DNA of 56,217 nucleotides from JBBQER01 sp052148155 (GTDB lineage Bacteria > Actinomycetota > Acidimicrobiia > IMCC26256 > PALSA-610): positions 1-56,217 of the forward strand of contig JBKQIY010000232.1 in assembly GCA_052148155.1 (NCBI GenBank), read 5' to 3'. The notes under the pieces are model-generated. The model was not told the DNA's origin, ran no database searches, and saw only the letters and a program-made list of their open reading frames with translations. A program made the translations under genes and the position numbers. Positions 1 through 8,179 of the stretch are shown piece after piece (the first letter of the stretch is position 1; each line of letters opens with the position of its first letter).

Positions 1-384
1 CTCACGACCCCGGTCGCAGTCCAACCAAACGATTTCGAGCACAGACCACTACCATCTCGCTGTGGCGGCCGACCACCGTGACAGCTGGAAGGAACGACGC
101 GCCGAAACCCTCGTTCGCGAACCTACGCGCGGACTCGACCCGTCGGTCGATTGCGTCGCTCGCGCGCTGGCGATCGCTGCTCCCGGTCTCGCGGGTTTCG
201 GGACTCCAGAGGGGCGGCCCAACATCGCCCCTACCCGGTTCGAACCGCGCCCGACGCCGGGTTCATTCCGCCCGGTGGGCGTCGCGGTGCTACTCGATCG
301 CGTGCTGCGGCACCGACCCGAAAAGCATCCCGCGATCGCGTCGCGCGACGCGTTCGGTGACCTCTGCCGATGGGTGAGGACGGG
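1..384. other. No gene recognised at the left edge
   Basis: I see no reading frame with recognisable protein features. The frames open on both strands are the arginine-rich ones expected from random high-GC sequence. The stretch includes the palindrome GGTTCGAACC near 237, which resembles a tRNA T-arm, but no acceptor stem or anticodon arm surrounds it. It probably holds the upstream region of the membrane protein that starts at 385. Confidence 0.4.
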
Positions 385-1980
385 ATGACAGACGCGAGCC
401 CCGAGCTCGTTAGAGAAGACACCACTCCATGGTGGACGAACTCGAAGATCGCTACGTGCGTAGCACTTGCTGCCGGAGCGGTCGCGGTAGTGATCTGTGT
501 GAATCAGCTTCGAGTGCCGCATGCCTTCCTCGGCGTAGACGAGTACGACGACGGAGTAGATCTCGGCGCCGCGATCAGCCTCGCCCACGGAAGCATCCCC
601 TATCGAGACTTCCTGTTCGGGCATCCGCCGGGTGTGCCGCTGCTGATGACGCCCCTGGCGCTCATCGGCCGGCTCACGGGAACTCGGATCCTCATGGCCA
701 TTGTACGGATCGTCACGATGCTCGTGACCGCTGGATGCGTGATCCTCGTCGCCAGACTCGTGCGCCATCGAGGCGTTGACGCTGTCATTCTCGCCGGAGT
801 GCTGGTCGCAATTTTCCCGATGGCGGTCACGGCTGACAAGACACTGCTCCTCGAGCCGTATCTCGATCTCTTCTGTCTCATCGGCGCGGCCCTCATGTTT
901 GTCGGCGATGAACCGGCCTGCACAAGAAATGTCGCCATCGCAGGTATCGCATTCGGATTCGCAGCCGCGATCAAGCTATGGGCCGTTCTGCCGGCGTTCA
1001 TCGCGCTTGCGTGCTGCCTTCCGTCGGTGCGACGGAAGGTGCGCCCGGCACTCCTCGGCATAGCGGCCGGTTTTCTGACGCCGTCGCTCCCGTTCCTCCT
1101 CTTGGCGCCAAAAGACTTCTTCCGCGACGTCATTGCGATTCAGCTCTCTCGCGGTTCTTCCGTCGGAAGTCTCTCCGTGAGCGGGCGGCTGGTCTACATC
1201 ACCGGGATTCAAGGACTCACCATTACTCGACCGACAACTCGGCTCGCCGAAGAGATCGTGGCAGTTGTCGCGGTCGCGGTCCTCGCGGCGTTTCTTGTTC
1301 GGCCGCGCCCAACCCGGTTGGACTGGTTTGCTCTCGGCTCGGCTGGCGCGAGCGTGGGTGCGCTGCTCGTCGCCCCTGACTTTCATCCGCACTACGCGTA
1401 CTTTTCGGCGCCCTTTCTTGCTCTCCTAGTCGCGATTTCATGCGATCGGATCCTGAAAGCGTTGGCGAGGGCCGTGGGAACCCGAGGCGACCGCGCCGGC
1501 TTGCAGCGCCGAATCACGTCCATACTCGTTGGCGCAGTCGTTGTGGCGACTGCGGTCGGAGCGCTGTTCGGAATTGCTCAAGCGCGCGACTTCGACCGCG
1601 CGAATCCCAGCTATATCACCGTTGGCGATCCCGGGCCGATGATCGCGGCAGCTGTGCCCAAGGGAGCGTGTGCCGTTTCGGACGAGGCTGTGCTCCTCAT
1701 CGCTGCCGACCGCTTCGTCTCCAGTGTGAAGTGCCCTGTTTTGCTCGACCCCTACTACCTTTGGCTGTTGTACGACCGCGCGGATCCGCCGCCGGCGGCT
1801 CCGCCTTACAATCCAAGACTCGTCGCCCAATGGCAGACTCTGTTCGGTTCGGTGCAATACGTGGTGCTGTCCTCGAACCCATTTCGGATACCGTGGACGA
1901 GCGGCCTCAGCGCCTACTTCAATCAGAACTTCCAGCTCGTCATCAGCAACCCGGACGCTGCCGTCTATCGACGTGACTGA
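385..1980 (+). CDS. GT39/ArnT-like polytopic membrane glycosyltransferase
   Basis: A protein of about 531 residues with roughly ten hydrophobic segments. After the first membrane segment it carries an acidic motif, DEYDDGVD, and then GSIPYRDFLFGHPPG. GT-C enzymes of the dolichyl-phosphate-mannose/ArnT type place catalytic acidic residues in this first extracytoplasmic loop. Such enzymes transfer sugars from polyprenyl phosphates to lipids, glycans or proteins outside the membrane. The C-terminal 130 residues are soluble (PMIAAAVPKGACAVSDE onward), as in this class. I prefer the ATG at 385 to that at 370 because GGTGAGGA lies just upstream of 385. No partner genes adjoin it, so the acceptor is unknown. 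Fold assignment is fairly safe, substrate is not. Confidence 0.72.
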   Translation: MTDASPELVREDTTPWWTNSKIATCVALAAGAVAVVICVNQLRVPHAFLGVDEYDDGVDLGAAISLAHGSIPYRDFLFGHPPGVPLLMTPLALIGRLTGTRILMAIVRIVTMLVTAGCVILVARLVRHRGVDAVILAGVLVAIFPMAVTADKTLLLEPYLDLFCLIGAALMFVGDEPACTRNVAIAGIAFGFAAAIKLWAVLPAFIALACCLPSVRRKVRPALLGIAAGFLTPSLPFLLLAPKDFFRDVIAIQLSRGSSVGSLSVSGRLVYITGIQGLTITRPTTRLAEEIVAVVAVAVLAAFLVRPRPTRLDWFALGSAGASVGALLVAPDFHPHYAYFSAPFLALLVAISCDRILKALARAVGTRGDRAGLQRRITSILVGAVVVATAVGALFGIAQARDFDRANPSYITVGDPGPMIAAAVPKGACAVSDEAVLLIAADRFVSSVKCPVLLDPYYLWLLYDRADPPPAAPPYNPRLVAQWQTLFGSVQYVVLSSNPFRIPWTSGLSAYFNQNFQLVISNPDAAVYRRD

Positions 1981-2252
1981 GCTCCGACGTGACAGTCGCA
2001 GCGTCGGGAAGTTCGGAACGTGCTCGTAACGGGCTGCTCAGTCGATTGTCGATGAACTGAAAAGCCACTCCCCTTTCGACCGTGTCGGCAAGTTGTCGCA
2101 TTGGTCAATGTTGATCTCACGTGAAGTCGCTCAGGTCACAACAGGGCGACGGCCCGGCATCCAGTGTTTGCACGAACGTTGTCGATCTCCCGGATCGGTG
2201 AGTTCGCACCGGAGTCGCCACCGTCAGAAAGATCCACACCGGTAAGCACAAT

Positions 2253-3113
2253 TTACAAAGCTGGTCGGCCGTTGACGCCGGACTCACTCGGCGACGCGGC
2301 GGCGAGACGCTGTGCGCTGTCGTCGCCTGGGATCGCCAGGTGGACCACGACTCGCAGATCGGGCTCGCCAGCGGGAACGAGCTGTTGGGTTTCGAACTCG
2401 AGCCGCCCAGCGCGTGGATGGTGGAACAGCCGACGGTGGGTCTCGAATCCTCCCACGTCGTGGCGCGGCCACCATTGCGCGAACTCGACGCTCGTGGCCA
2501 GCAGCCGCTCGACGAGCCCGACGACTGCGATGTCGTCGCGCAACGGGACGGTCTCGGCGCGGAACTGCGACAGCACGCGGCGCGCCTCGTGTTCCCAATC
2601 GCCGACGAGCACACGCGCGTCAGCGCTCGCGAACATGACCCAGACAAGATTGCAGTTCTCGGCCGGCAACTCGGCGACGGCCGGGAACAGCGTCGCGAAC
2701 GGCCGGTTCCATTCCACGAAGTCCCAACGCGGCCCGAGAACGTAGGCGGGGGCAGGCTCCAACGCGCGAAGCAGGCGACGCAACGCGTCCGATGACGCCT
2801 CGCCGCCCCGCGCGATCGGCCGGCGCAGGGGATGGCCAGCGAGGACCACGAGATGGTCGCGCTCCACCGCATCGAGGTGCAACGCTCGAGCGAGCGCGTC
2901 GAGCACATCCAGCGAGGCGTTGATGGGCCGCCCCTGCTCGAGCCACGTGTACCAGCTCACCGAAACGCCCGCGAGCTGGGCGACCTCCTCGCGACGCAAG
3001 CCCTGCGTCCGCCGCCGCCCGCCGACGGGCAGGCCGACATCGGCGGGACGAAGCGCGGCTCGACGGGCGCGCAGGAATTCGGCGAGATCGGCGCGGCGCG
3101 TCATAGTCGCCAT
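2253..3113 (-). CDS. XRE-family regulator with MmyB-like ligand-binding domain
   Basis: About 286 residues from the start MATMTRRADLAEFL. Residues 10-85 form a Cro/C1-type helix-turn-helix (TQGLRREEVAQLAGVS, then WYTWLEQGR). The rest matches the MmyB-like domain typical of actinobacterial regulators, with PAYVLGPRWDFVEWN and a late FETHRRLFHHPRAGRL segment. In that family the C-terminal domain binds a small hydrophobic ligand. The frame stays open upstream to 3404, but the residues there look non-coding, so I place the start at 3113 (3104 is also possible). It is divergent from the aminotransferase 93 bp away, and a CCTGG/CCAGG inverted repeat lies between them, so it may control that gene. 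Confidence 0.85.
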   Translation of the reverse strand: MATMTRRADLAEFLRARRAALRPADVGLPVGGRRRTQGLRREEVAQLAGVSVSWYTWLEQGRPINASLDVLDALARALHLDAVERDHLVVLAGHPLRRPIARGGEASSDALRRLLRALEPAPAYVLGPRWDFVEWNRPFATLFPAVAELPAENCNLVWVMFASADARVLVGDWEHEARRVLSQFRAETVPLRDDIAVVGLVERLLATSVEFAQWWPRHDVGGFETHRRLFHHPRAGRLEFETQQLVPAGEPDLRVVVHLAIPGDDSAQRLAAASPSESGVNGRPAL

Positions 3114-3138
3114 TGCAGCGCATCCTGTCGCGGTCGTG

Positions 3139-3159
3139 CCTGGTGTTGGGAGTCCCAGG
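3139..3159. promoter_or_regulatory. Candidate operator between regulator and aminotransferase
   Basis: CCTGG at 3139-3143 and CCAGG at 3155-3159 form a short inverted repeat in the 93-bp gap between the divergent XRE regulator and the aminotransferase. The position suits an operator. The arms are short and could arise by chance. Confidence 0.25.
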
Positions 3160-3194
3160 TTGCGCGCGCACTGGCAGCGCCGCCAACTATGTGA

Positions 3195-4388
3195 GTGGAT
3201 GGCTCGATGGCGATCAACCTTGCGCGGCGAGCGCACAGCTTCGACGGATCCGTCGTGCGCGAATTGCTCACCGTCGGCGAGCGGCCCGGCATGCGATCTC
3301 TCGCGGGCGGTTTGCCCGATCCGTACTCGTTCCCGGTCGCGCGACTGGAGGTCGCCGCCCGCGCGGTACTCGGCACACCGGACCGCGCGCAGCGCGCGCT
3401 TCAATACGGCCCGACCGAGGGCCTCTCCGAGCTGCGTGCGCTACTGGCCGCCACGCCGATGGTGCAACGAGTCACCAGCGCGGCCGAGGACGACTTCGTC
3501 GTCACGGCCGGCTCCCAACAAGCACTGCACCTGCTGAGCACGGTTCTCGTCGACAGGGGCGACACCGTTGTGGTCGACGACCCGTGCTACCTCGGAGCCC
3601 GCCAGGTGCTGGAGGCCGTCGGCGCCCGGCTGGTCGGTGTGCTCGTCGATGGGGAAGGACTCCGGATCGACATGCTCGCGGATCGACTCCGAGCCGGGTT
3701 GCGCCCTCGGCTCGTGTACACGGTGCCGGCGTATCAAAACCCGAGCGGAGCGGTACTGAGTGCCGATCGACGCAGCGCACTGATTGCGCTCGCACGCCGC
3801 TACGGCTTCGTCGTCATCGAAGACGACGCGTACGGCGCGCTCCCCTTCGAGCGCAGCTCTCCGGTCCCGGCGCCGTTGGGTACCGACGCGCCCGACGTCG
3901 TCGTCACGGTGGGGACGGTTTCAAAGGTGCTTGCACCCGGCTTGCGCGTCGGATGGCTGCGCGCGCCGGAAGCGTTGCGCGCCGCGGTCGTGCGCGCGAA
4001 GCAGGCATTTGACCTGCATACGTCGACCTTCACCCAATCGGTGGTGGCTGAACTCTTGACTGACGGTGACTTTCTCGGCCGGCACCTGGAGTCTCTGCGC
4101 CAGCGCTACTCGGCGCGGGCCTCGGCACTGTCCGCCGCGTTCACTCTCGACGGCGCGTCGTTCACTCCACCGCGGGGCGGGCTGTTCCTTTGGGTGCACT
4201 TCCACGGCGTGGACACGACGGCACTCTTCGACGACGCGTTGAAGCATGCTGTGATGTTCGTACCCGGCCGAGCGTTTGCCGTCGAGGAATCCTGGTGCGA
4301 GTACGCCCGACTTTCGTTCGCGACCCTGCCCGAATCGACGCTCCGGGTCTGTGCTGCGGAGTTGATCCGTCTCGCCCGACTTGGCTGA
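3195..4388 (+). CDS. PLP-dependent class I/II aminotransferase
   Basis: 397 residues with the fold-type I aminotransferase layout. A substrate-side segment (GLPDPYSFPV) comes first, then YGPTEGLSELR, TAGSQQALHLL, VVDDPCYLGARQ, the PAYQNPSG motif, IEDDAYG, and GTVSKVLAPGLRVGW with the PLP-binding lysine in SK. This is the catalytic half typical of MocR and 2-aminoadipate aminotransferase-like proteins, without the GntR DNA-binding domain. It probably transaminates an amino acid with 2-oxoglutarate; the substrate cannot be read from sequence. GTG at 3195 or ATG at 3207 may start it. It is divergent from the XRE regulator, which could supply the missing regulatory function. Confidence 0.88.
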   Translation: MDGSMAINLARRAHSFDGSVVRELLTVGERPGMRSLAGGLPDPYSFPVARLEVAARAVLGTPDRAQRALQYGPTEGLSELRALLAATPMVQRVTSAAEDDFVVTAGSQQALHLLSTVLVDRGDTVVVDDPCYLGARQVLEAVGARLVGVLVDGEGLRIDMLADRLRAGLRPRLVYTVPAYQNPSGAVLSADRRSALIALARRYGFVVIEDDAYGALPFERSSPVPAPLGTDAPDVVVTVGTVSKVLAPGLRVGWLRAPEALRAAVVRAKQAFDLHTSTFTQSVVAELLTDGDFLGRHLESLRQRYSARASALSAAFTLDGASFTPPRGGLFLWVHFHGVDTTALFDDALKHAVMFVPGRAFAVEESWCEYARLSFATLPESTLRVCAAELIRLARLG

Positions 4389-4396
4389 GACTTGCG

Positions 4397-4831
4397 TCAG
4401 TGGTCTCGCGAGGAAGGTAAGACGGCCGCGGTCGCCCATCGGCTAGAACTCGAAGCGGTCGGCGGCTGCCTGGGTCGTCGCGCCGCCCGCGCCTGCCCGT
4501 CCACCACACCCTGCCCGTCGACTGCACCCTGCCCGTCGGCTGCCGCCTGCCCGTTGCGAGCGATTGGGGCTACCCCATTCGTCGCCGCGTCGTCCGGTTT
4601 GGCTTGGAGCAGATGCTCGGCCGACTCTGCGCGGAGCCGGAGCCGGTCGATTTCGGCGCGGAGCCGGTCGAGCTCGTTGCGGTCCAAGCGGCCGCGGCGC
4701 ACGACCTCTCGGATCGTCAGTGGGACGGATGCCAGCTCGTCGGGCTTTTCGGACGCGGACGGTCCCCTGAGCTCGTCGCTCTCGACGGGTCCGTCGGTCT
4801 CGGTCGGCTGAACGCCTGCCCGACCGTCCAT
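4397..4831 (-). CDS. Small coiled-coil protein with DGQ repeats, unknown function
   Basis: About 144 residues, no family recognised. The first 45 residues are acidic and polar. A heptad-like stretch follows (RRGRLDRNELDRLRAEIDRL), predicted to form a short coiled coil. Next comes a low-complexity tail in which NGQ, DGQ, DGQ and DGQ recur every six residues, and finally a serine-rich end. Composition of the first 80 residues looks coding. No signal peptide or membrane helix is present, so it is probably a cytoplasmic adaptor or assembly protein. The start could be 4843 or 4831. The tail is encoded by an 18-bp tandem repeat and may vary in length between strains. Confidence 0.6.
   Translation of the reverse strand: MDGRAGVQPTETDGPVESDELRGPSASEKPDELASVPLTIREVVRRGRLDRNELDRLRAEIDRLRLRAESAEHLLQAKPDDAATNGVAPIARNGQAAADGQGAVDGQGVVDGQARAARRPRQPPTASSSSRWATAAVLPSSRDH
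4491..4554 (-). repeat. 18-bp tandem repeat, about 3.5 copies
   Basis: CCTGCCCGT (plus-strand reading) recurs at 4492, 4510, 4528 and 4546, each 18 bp apart, inside the coiled-coil protein gene. Each unit encodes six residues containing (D/N)GQ. The repeat keeps the reading frame, so gain or loss of a unit would change only tail length. Confidence 0.75.
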
Positions 4832-4843
4832 GGTCGCTCCCAA

Positions 4844-5156
4844 TCCACGATGCCGAATGCCTCATCAAGGATAGGCCACGGCGAGAACTCGCACGGCGCT
4901 CCTTGGGGCGAGAAGCGAAGCAGGGCGCGCTGATACCTGGAGTCTTCAACGTTTATTGCGAACCGGTATCAGAGGGGAGCCTTCCAGCGGATAACGACCC
5001 GCTCCGCATCCGACGCGCAGCTCGAATTGCAGCACAGGCTCGTCGGATCAGCGACGGCGAGCTGCTCGATACCGTGGCACGTCCGGCGCGAGGTGATCGT
5101 GAGCTCCGGCCACCTTCGGGTGGCGTCGCGTCGCGCGGTCATGGTCGACTGCACAC
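4844..5156. other. Divergent intergenic region, nothing recognised
   Basis: This stretch separates the divergent coiled-coil protein and M90 peptidase genes and should hold both promoters. I see no convincing promoter, palindrome or small gene in it. Confidence 0.4.
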
Positions 5157-5897
5157 GTGCTGCACCACCGGAGAGGATTGCCTGACGGCTGGACCGCCAT
5201 CCTCGAAGAGCATGTGACGCTCTGGAGTGTCCTCGATGCCCATGAGCGCGACCTCCTCGAAAGTACGAGCGACTGGCTGTTGCGCCACAAACATTGGGAG
5301 GCCTCGCACGGATTCACGCTCTCGGATGAAATCATCGTGACCGTCGCCGCGCAGGCCGCCGTGCTCACGCTCGGCCTGACCGTTCACGAATATCGAGAGG
5401 TCAGCGCGATCATCGTCTATCCGACGGCGATGCAATCGCGCGGGGTCTACGCCGGTCCGGTGCCGGGCACGGTGACCGACGGGATGGTCCCAGTGCTTGG
5501 CGAAGCGCACGACGGCCGGGGTCCGGTACTGCTCGCATGGGATCAAGCTCATGAGGCTGCGCAGCATCCGGGGCGGGGGCACAATGTCGTGTTCCACGAG
5601 TTTGCGCACAAGATCGACATGCTCAACAGCGTCGCCGACGGCACGCCACCTTTGGAACATCGCGGCGACCTCGCTCGCTGGAACAACATATGCACCGAGG
5701 CGTACGAAGCGCTGCGTACCGGCTTCGAACGCCCGCCACTTCAGCCTTACGGCGCAACGAACCCGGCTGAGTTCTTCGCGGTCGCGACCGAAGCTTTCTT
5801 CGACGTGCCGGCCGCACTCGAGCAGAACGAACCGAATCTGTACGACGTCATGCGCGACTTCTACAAGCAGGACCCAGCCGAGCGCCTGCGTCGTTAG
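5157..5897 (+). CDS. mtfA: M90-family zinc peptidase (MtfA-like)
   Basis: 246 residues from a GTG start. The N-terminal region has the family's Trp-containing opening (DGWTAILEEHV) followed by an aromatic-rich helix. The zinc site is HEFAHKID near residue 145, an HExxH motif. The downstream NPAEFFAVATEAFF helix supplies the acidic third ligand, as in E. coli MtfA and M90 peptidases. MtfA of E. coli (about 265 residues) binds the Mlc repressor and has aminopeptidase activity; whether this one acts on a sugar-uptake repressor is unknown. It has no signal peptide, so it is cytoplasmic, and it stands alone in the plus orientation. Family assignment is strong. Confidence 0.88.
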   Translation: MLHHRRGLPDGWTAILEEHVTLWSVLDAHERDLLESTSDWLLRHKHWEASHGFTLSDEIIVTVAAQAAVLTLGLTVHEYREVSAIIVYPTAMQSRGVYAGPVPGTVTDGMVPVLGEAHDGRGPVLLAWDQAHEAAQHPGRGHNVVFHEFAHKIDMLNSVADGTPPLEHRGDLARWNNICTEAYEALRTGFERPPLQPYGATNPAEFFAVATEAFFDVPAALEQNEPNLYDVMRDFYKQDPAERLRR

Positions 5898-5976
5898 CCT
5901 CGCACGGCCTCCTGGGGTGGCCCCATTGTTGGGGCTTACGCCCTGGACGACGGGACCGTCGCTCGTCGTCGGCTCG

Positions 5977-7056
5977 TTATGATCGCCCAGGATTTGCCTG
6001 GCTGGCGTCGAAGCGGCTCGTAGGTCGGATCGCGCGATAGGCCTCCACGACCGGCGCGAGCTCGGCCGGTGTCGCGCCGTGCATGATGACGCCGTCGACG
6101 CCGAGGTCGAACTGTCGAAGTACTCGGGCAGCGCATTGCTGCGGGGTACCGGTCGCGGATGGTTCGAGCCAATCGTCGGGCAACAGCCGGGCGACGTGCT
6201 CGAGGACGTCGGTATCGGCCTTCGTATCCAGTGCACCCTGGAACGACGACACGACGTCGTCGGCGCGGAAACGCGCCAGAATCTCCGGATCCCAGCCGTT
6301 AGTTTCTATCAGAAGATCACCATAACCTTGCAGGTACGTCGCTAGCCGTCCGACGGTCTTCTTGAGCCGTAACGCGTCGGGTAGATAGTCGCCGATCGTG
6401 GCGTAACACGACCAGATGCGCACCGCGGCGGGATCCCGGCCCGCTCGTGTCGCAGCGCGCCGCACTGTGTCAACGCATCGTTGCACCGTCTCATCGGTGA
6501 AGAACGTGTGGAGCACGACGGCGTCGAAACAGCGGCCGGCTAGCGACAGCGAGTTCGGACCGAACGCGACGAAGCCGAGTGGGATGTCTTCATCGAACGA
6601 CGAGTCGAGATGCAGGACCGGAAACCTTCCGGCGGGCCCGTCGTGACCGAACACGGCCTCGCCCTTCCACAGCCGGCGCATCAAACCGGCGAAGTCCTCG
6701 ATCTGTGCGGTCGTAATCCTCGGGATCCCGTACGCGTCGAACAGCGGTGCGATGCCGCGTCCCAGCCCGAGCGTGAAGCGCCCGCCAGTAAGCCGGTGCA
6801 TTGTCGTGGCGTGCGCAGCCGTCACGATTGGGTGACGGGTATTGTGATTCGTCGCCGCGGTCGCGATCCCGAGAGTCGAGGACACCGCGCCGACCGCACC
6901 CGAGAGTGTGAACGCCTCTTTGATGTTGAAGCGCTCGGAAATGAACGTCGACCCCAGCCCGAGCGCTTCGCCCGTCATCACCTCGTCGATCAACTCTGCC
7001 GGCGACTGCGGCGCCCCGGCGAGCACGTAGAAGCCGAGTTCGTTGAGCTGTTCCAT
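5977..7056 (-). CDS. LLM-class F420-dependent oxidoreductase
   Basis: 359 residues with the luciferase-like TIM-barrel pattern: an N-terminal LGFYVLAGAP strand, FISERFN, TLGIATAATNHNTRHP, and GGRFTLGLGRGIAPLFD. This resembles the F420-dependent family described from mycobacteria (TIGR03857-like). Such enzymes transfer hydride between F420 (or FMN) and small organic substrates. The gene starts immediately after the stop codon of the alpha/beta hydrolase (TGAATG), with no separate ribosome site, which implies translational coupling and a shared substrate or pathway. The substrate is not predictable. Confidence 0.87.
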   Translation of the reverse strand: MEQLNELGFYVLAGAPQSPAELIDEVMTGEALGLGSTFISERFNIKEAFTLSGAVGAVSSTLGIATAATNHNTRHPIVTAAHATTMHRLTGGRFTLGLGRGIAPLFDAYGIPRITTAQIEDFAGLMRRLWKGEAVFGHDGPAGRFPVLHLDSSFDEDIPLGFVAFGPNSLSLAGRCFDAVVLHTFFTDETVQRCVDTVRRAATRAGRDPAAVRIWSCYATIGDYLPDALRLKKTVGRLATYLQGYGDLLIETNGWDPEILARFRADDVVSSFQGALDTKADTDVLEHVARLLPDDWLEPSATGTPQQCAARVLRQFDLGVDGVIMHGATPAELAPVVEAYRAIRPTSRFDASQANPGRS

Positions 7057-7842
7057 TCAGTCGCGGTGGCGGCGGAGGAACGTCACGAGAGGACCGTTCA
7101 CCTCGGACGCGTGGCTGAGGTTCGACGCGTGGCCGGCGCCCGAGATCCGCACGAGCTCCTCGCAGTTGGCCATCTCGGCGAGGAGTTGCTCGGCTTTATC
7201 CATCGGGATGGCGGCGTCGGCCTCGCCGTGGAACACGATCGCCGGCGACACGATGTCGGCGAGGCGATCGGAAATGTCGTCACGATCCATGAGCGTCCGG
7301 TACGGCTCGCGGATGGTCTCCTTCGGGCGAGTCTGCCATTTCGCGATCCACGGCGAATGGTCGCATCCGGCACTCAAAATGATGCTCGCGATAATCCCGG
7401 CGACCTCATCCGAAAGCCCGTTCGTCTCCCAGTCGTCGGTCATGGCGTCATACGCCGGGCGCACCTCGTCGGCTTCGAGTCCAGCCTGAGTGTCGATGAG
7501 CCCGAGGCCGAGGACTCGATCGGGTGCTCGCAGCGCCGCGCGCATGGAGATGAAACCACCTTGAGACATGCCGACAAAGAACGCCTTGTCCACTCCGAGA
7601 TGCGACAACAGGGAGAGTGCGTCGTCGGCACTATCCCAATACGTGAACCCGCCATTAGCCGGCGTGTTCCCGAAGCCGCGTTCATCCCAGGTGATGCAGC
7701 GAAATTCGCCCGCGAGGGCCGCGACCTGTGGCTCGAACATCTCGTGGTCCATCAGGAATCCGTGACTGAAGATCACTGCCGGTCCGTCGCCGCCGGAATC
7801 CTCGAAGTAGACGCGCTGGTCGTTAACGTCCGCGAACGGCAT
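7057..7842 (-). CDS. Alpha/beta hydrolase
   Basis: 261 residues from MPFADVNDQRVYFED, with AAAGGA six bases upstream of the ATG. The alpha/beta hydrolase landmarks are in order: oxyanion HGFLMD, nucleophile elbow GMSQGG, acid in FHGEADAAIP, and the catalytic histidine in ISGAGHASN. The family includes esterases, haloperoxidase-like proteins and C-C bond hydrolases. The following LLM oxidoreductase begins directly at its stop codon, so the two are one operon. Together they suit an oxidise-then-hydrolyse degradation step, which is inference. The frame extends upstream to 7890, but that part lacks a ribosome site. Confidence 0.9.
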   Translation of the reverse strand: MPFADVNDQRVYFEDSGGDGPAVIFSHGFLMDHEMFEPQVAALAGEFRCITWDERGFGNTPANGGFTYWDSADDALSLLSHLGVDKAFFVGMSQGGFISMRAALRAPDRVLGLGLIDTQAGLEADEVRPAYDAMTDDWETNGLSDEVAGIIASIILSAGCDHSPWIAKWQTRPKETIREPYRTLMDRDDISDRLADIVSPAIVFHGEADAAIPMDKAEQLLAEMANCEELVRISGAGHASNLSHASEVNGPLVTFLRRHRD

Positions 7843-8179
7843 GGCAGTCCTTTCGTGGTCCTTCCGGGCGCACGAGCGTATGCTCCTCACCGCGACCCGT
7901 CACGGGCACAGGGTGTGTGTGAGCAAGAACGCAACGTCCGACAGCCGCGACGCGCCGACCAGTTCGGGCGCGCCCAGCCGTTCGGAACTACGTTCGAACA
8001 GTGCTGCCACGCCCAGGCAGAACCGTAGCTTCCTCGACGTCGGTACGCGGCGAAAAAGAGCAAAGCTACCGAGACGTCTTCCTCGTTACCGGGAGCTGAT
8101 CGGCTCTGGAGCTCGCACGACACTTGATCCGCTGATCGTCCTGCGACAACGCGAGGCAGAGCCCCGACGACAGGTGCGC
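7843..8179. other. Intergenic region, nothing recognised
   Basis: The stretch lies between the hydrolase start and the stop of the spherulin-like gene, both on the minus strand. It should hold the hydrolase promoter. I see no gene, hairpin or repeat with confidence. Confidence 0.35.

Noticed and set aside
232..250. tRNA-like T-arm GGTTCGAACC
   Set aside because: No acceptor stem, D-arm or anticodon arm can be built around it; the palindrome alone is common in GC-rich DNA.
6610..8028. 472-residue plus-strand open frame
   Set aside because: It is antisense to the LLM oxidoreductase and the alpha/beta hydrolase, which have clear motifs.
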